DNA from: Verrucomicrobiota bacterium | GTDB taxonomy: Bacteria; Verrucomicrobiota; Kiritimatiellia; Kiritimatiellales; Tichowtungiaceae | Direction of reading: 5' to 3' | DNA: 5,379 nucleotides | Assembly (NCBI GenBank): GCA_030619095.1 | Contig: JAUXCB010000124.1 | Span: 1-5,379, forward strand | Shown: in pieces, positions 5,346-5,379 of the stretch | How the letters are laid out: every line of letters starts with the position of its first letter | Position numbering within the stretch: position 1 is the stretch's first letter | Program-made: the position numbers and the translations under genes | Notes under the pieces: generated by a model | Told to the model about the DNA's origin: nothing | The model's database searches: none | What the model saw: the letters and a program-made list of their open reading frames with translations, nothing else

Positions 5346-5379
5346 GTAACCACCCAAATACCCAAACAAATCCAAATGC
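5342..5379 (+). CDS. Start of the next operon gene (partial), identity unknown
   Basis: An ATG at 5342 overlaps the rbfA TGA in an ATGA junction, the same coupling as nusA-infB, and the frame stays open to the window edge (MSNHPNTQTNPN). The fragment is a low-complexity Asn/Pro/Thr leader without recognisable domain. In many bacteria truB, or a DHH-family phosphoesterase gene, follows rbfA, so one of these is a reasonable guess from order alone. Confidence 0.5.
   Translation, partial: MSNHPNTQTNPN

Noticed and set aside
4412..5375. Minus-strand frames over the infB end, the inverted repeat and rbfA
   Set aside because: They mirror real genes, and their EFRIS/NFEF peptides come from the TTCGAAATTC repeats.

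Overview
The window is a stretch of bacterial chromosome at roughly 55-60% G+C, with two transcription units pointing away from a 256-bp divergent intergenic region. Rightward lies the translation/transcription core cluster nusA-infB-rbfA, with the first codons of a further gene at the right edge. Leftward lies a two-gene unit: a GbsR/MarR-type winged-helix regulator followed by a specialised NusG/RfaH-like antitermination factor. Protein style suggests the PVC group, perhaps a Verrucomicrobiota/Kiritimatiellota-like organism. The grounds are an IF2 with two N-terminal modules separated by an acidic Glu-Thr-Pro-Ala linker, a short NusA with a single C-terminal helix-hairpin-helix region, and junctions full of small dispersed-looking repeats. 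This assignment is from memory of family style and is only moderately supported.

Layout from left to right. Positions 1-42 hold a possible start of another leftward gene. 62-598 (minus) is the NusG/RfaH-like protein. 599-679 is a short gap with three 10-bp-phased ATTCGYGT repeats. 680-1165 (minus) is the GbsR-type regulator. 1166-1421 is the divergent control region: a near-perfect 18-bp dyad over a candidate promoter for the regulator, terminator-like hairpins facing opposite ways, and long-range complementarity that could switch between structures. 1422-2690 is nusA, 2687-4867 is infB (ATGA overlap with nusA), 4868-4961 carries a large imperfect inverted repeat, 4962-5345 is rbfA, and 5342 onward is a probable next gene start, again in an ATGA overlap. 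rimP, the frequent upstream partner of nusA, is not here.

How the genes fit together. NusA acts on RNA polymerase during pausing, termination and rRNA antitermination. IF2 brings initiator tRNA to the 30S subunit and joins the subunits. RbfA matures the 30S subunit. They form a normal growth-linked operon. The leftward pair resembles a regulator plus dedicated antiterminator at the head of a long operon, often a surface-polysaccharide cluster, which would lie beyond the left edge; that is inference.

No wholly new gene system is visible. The most interesting material is non-coding: the nusA leader with its terminator and mutually exclusive pairings, and several short palindromic repeats sitting at gene junctions or even inside coding sequence (infB linker, rbfA tail).
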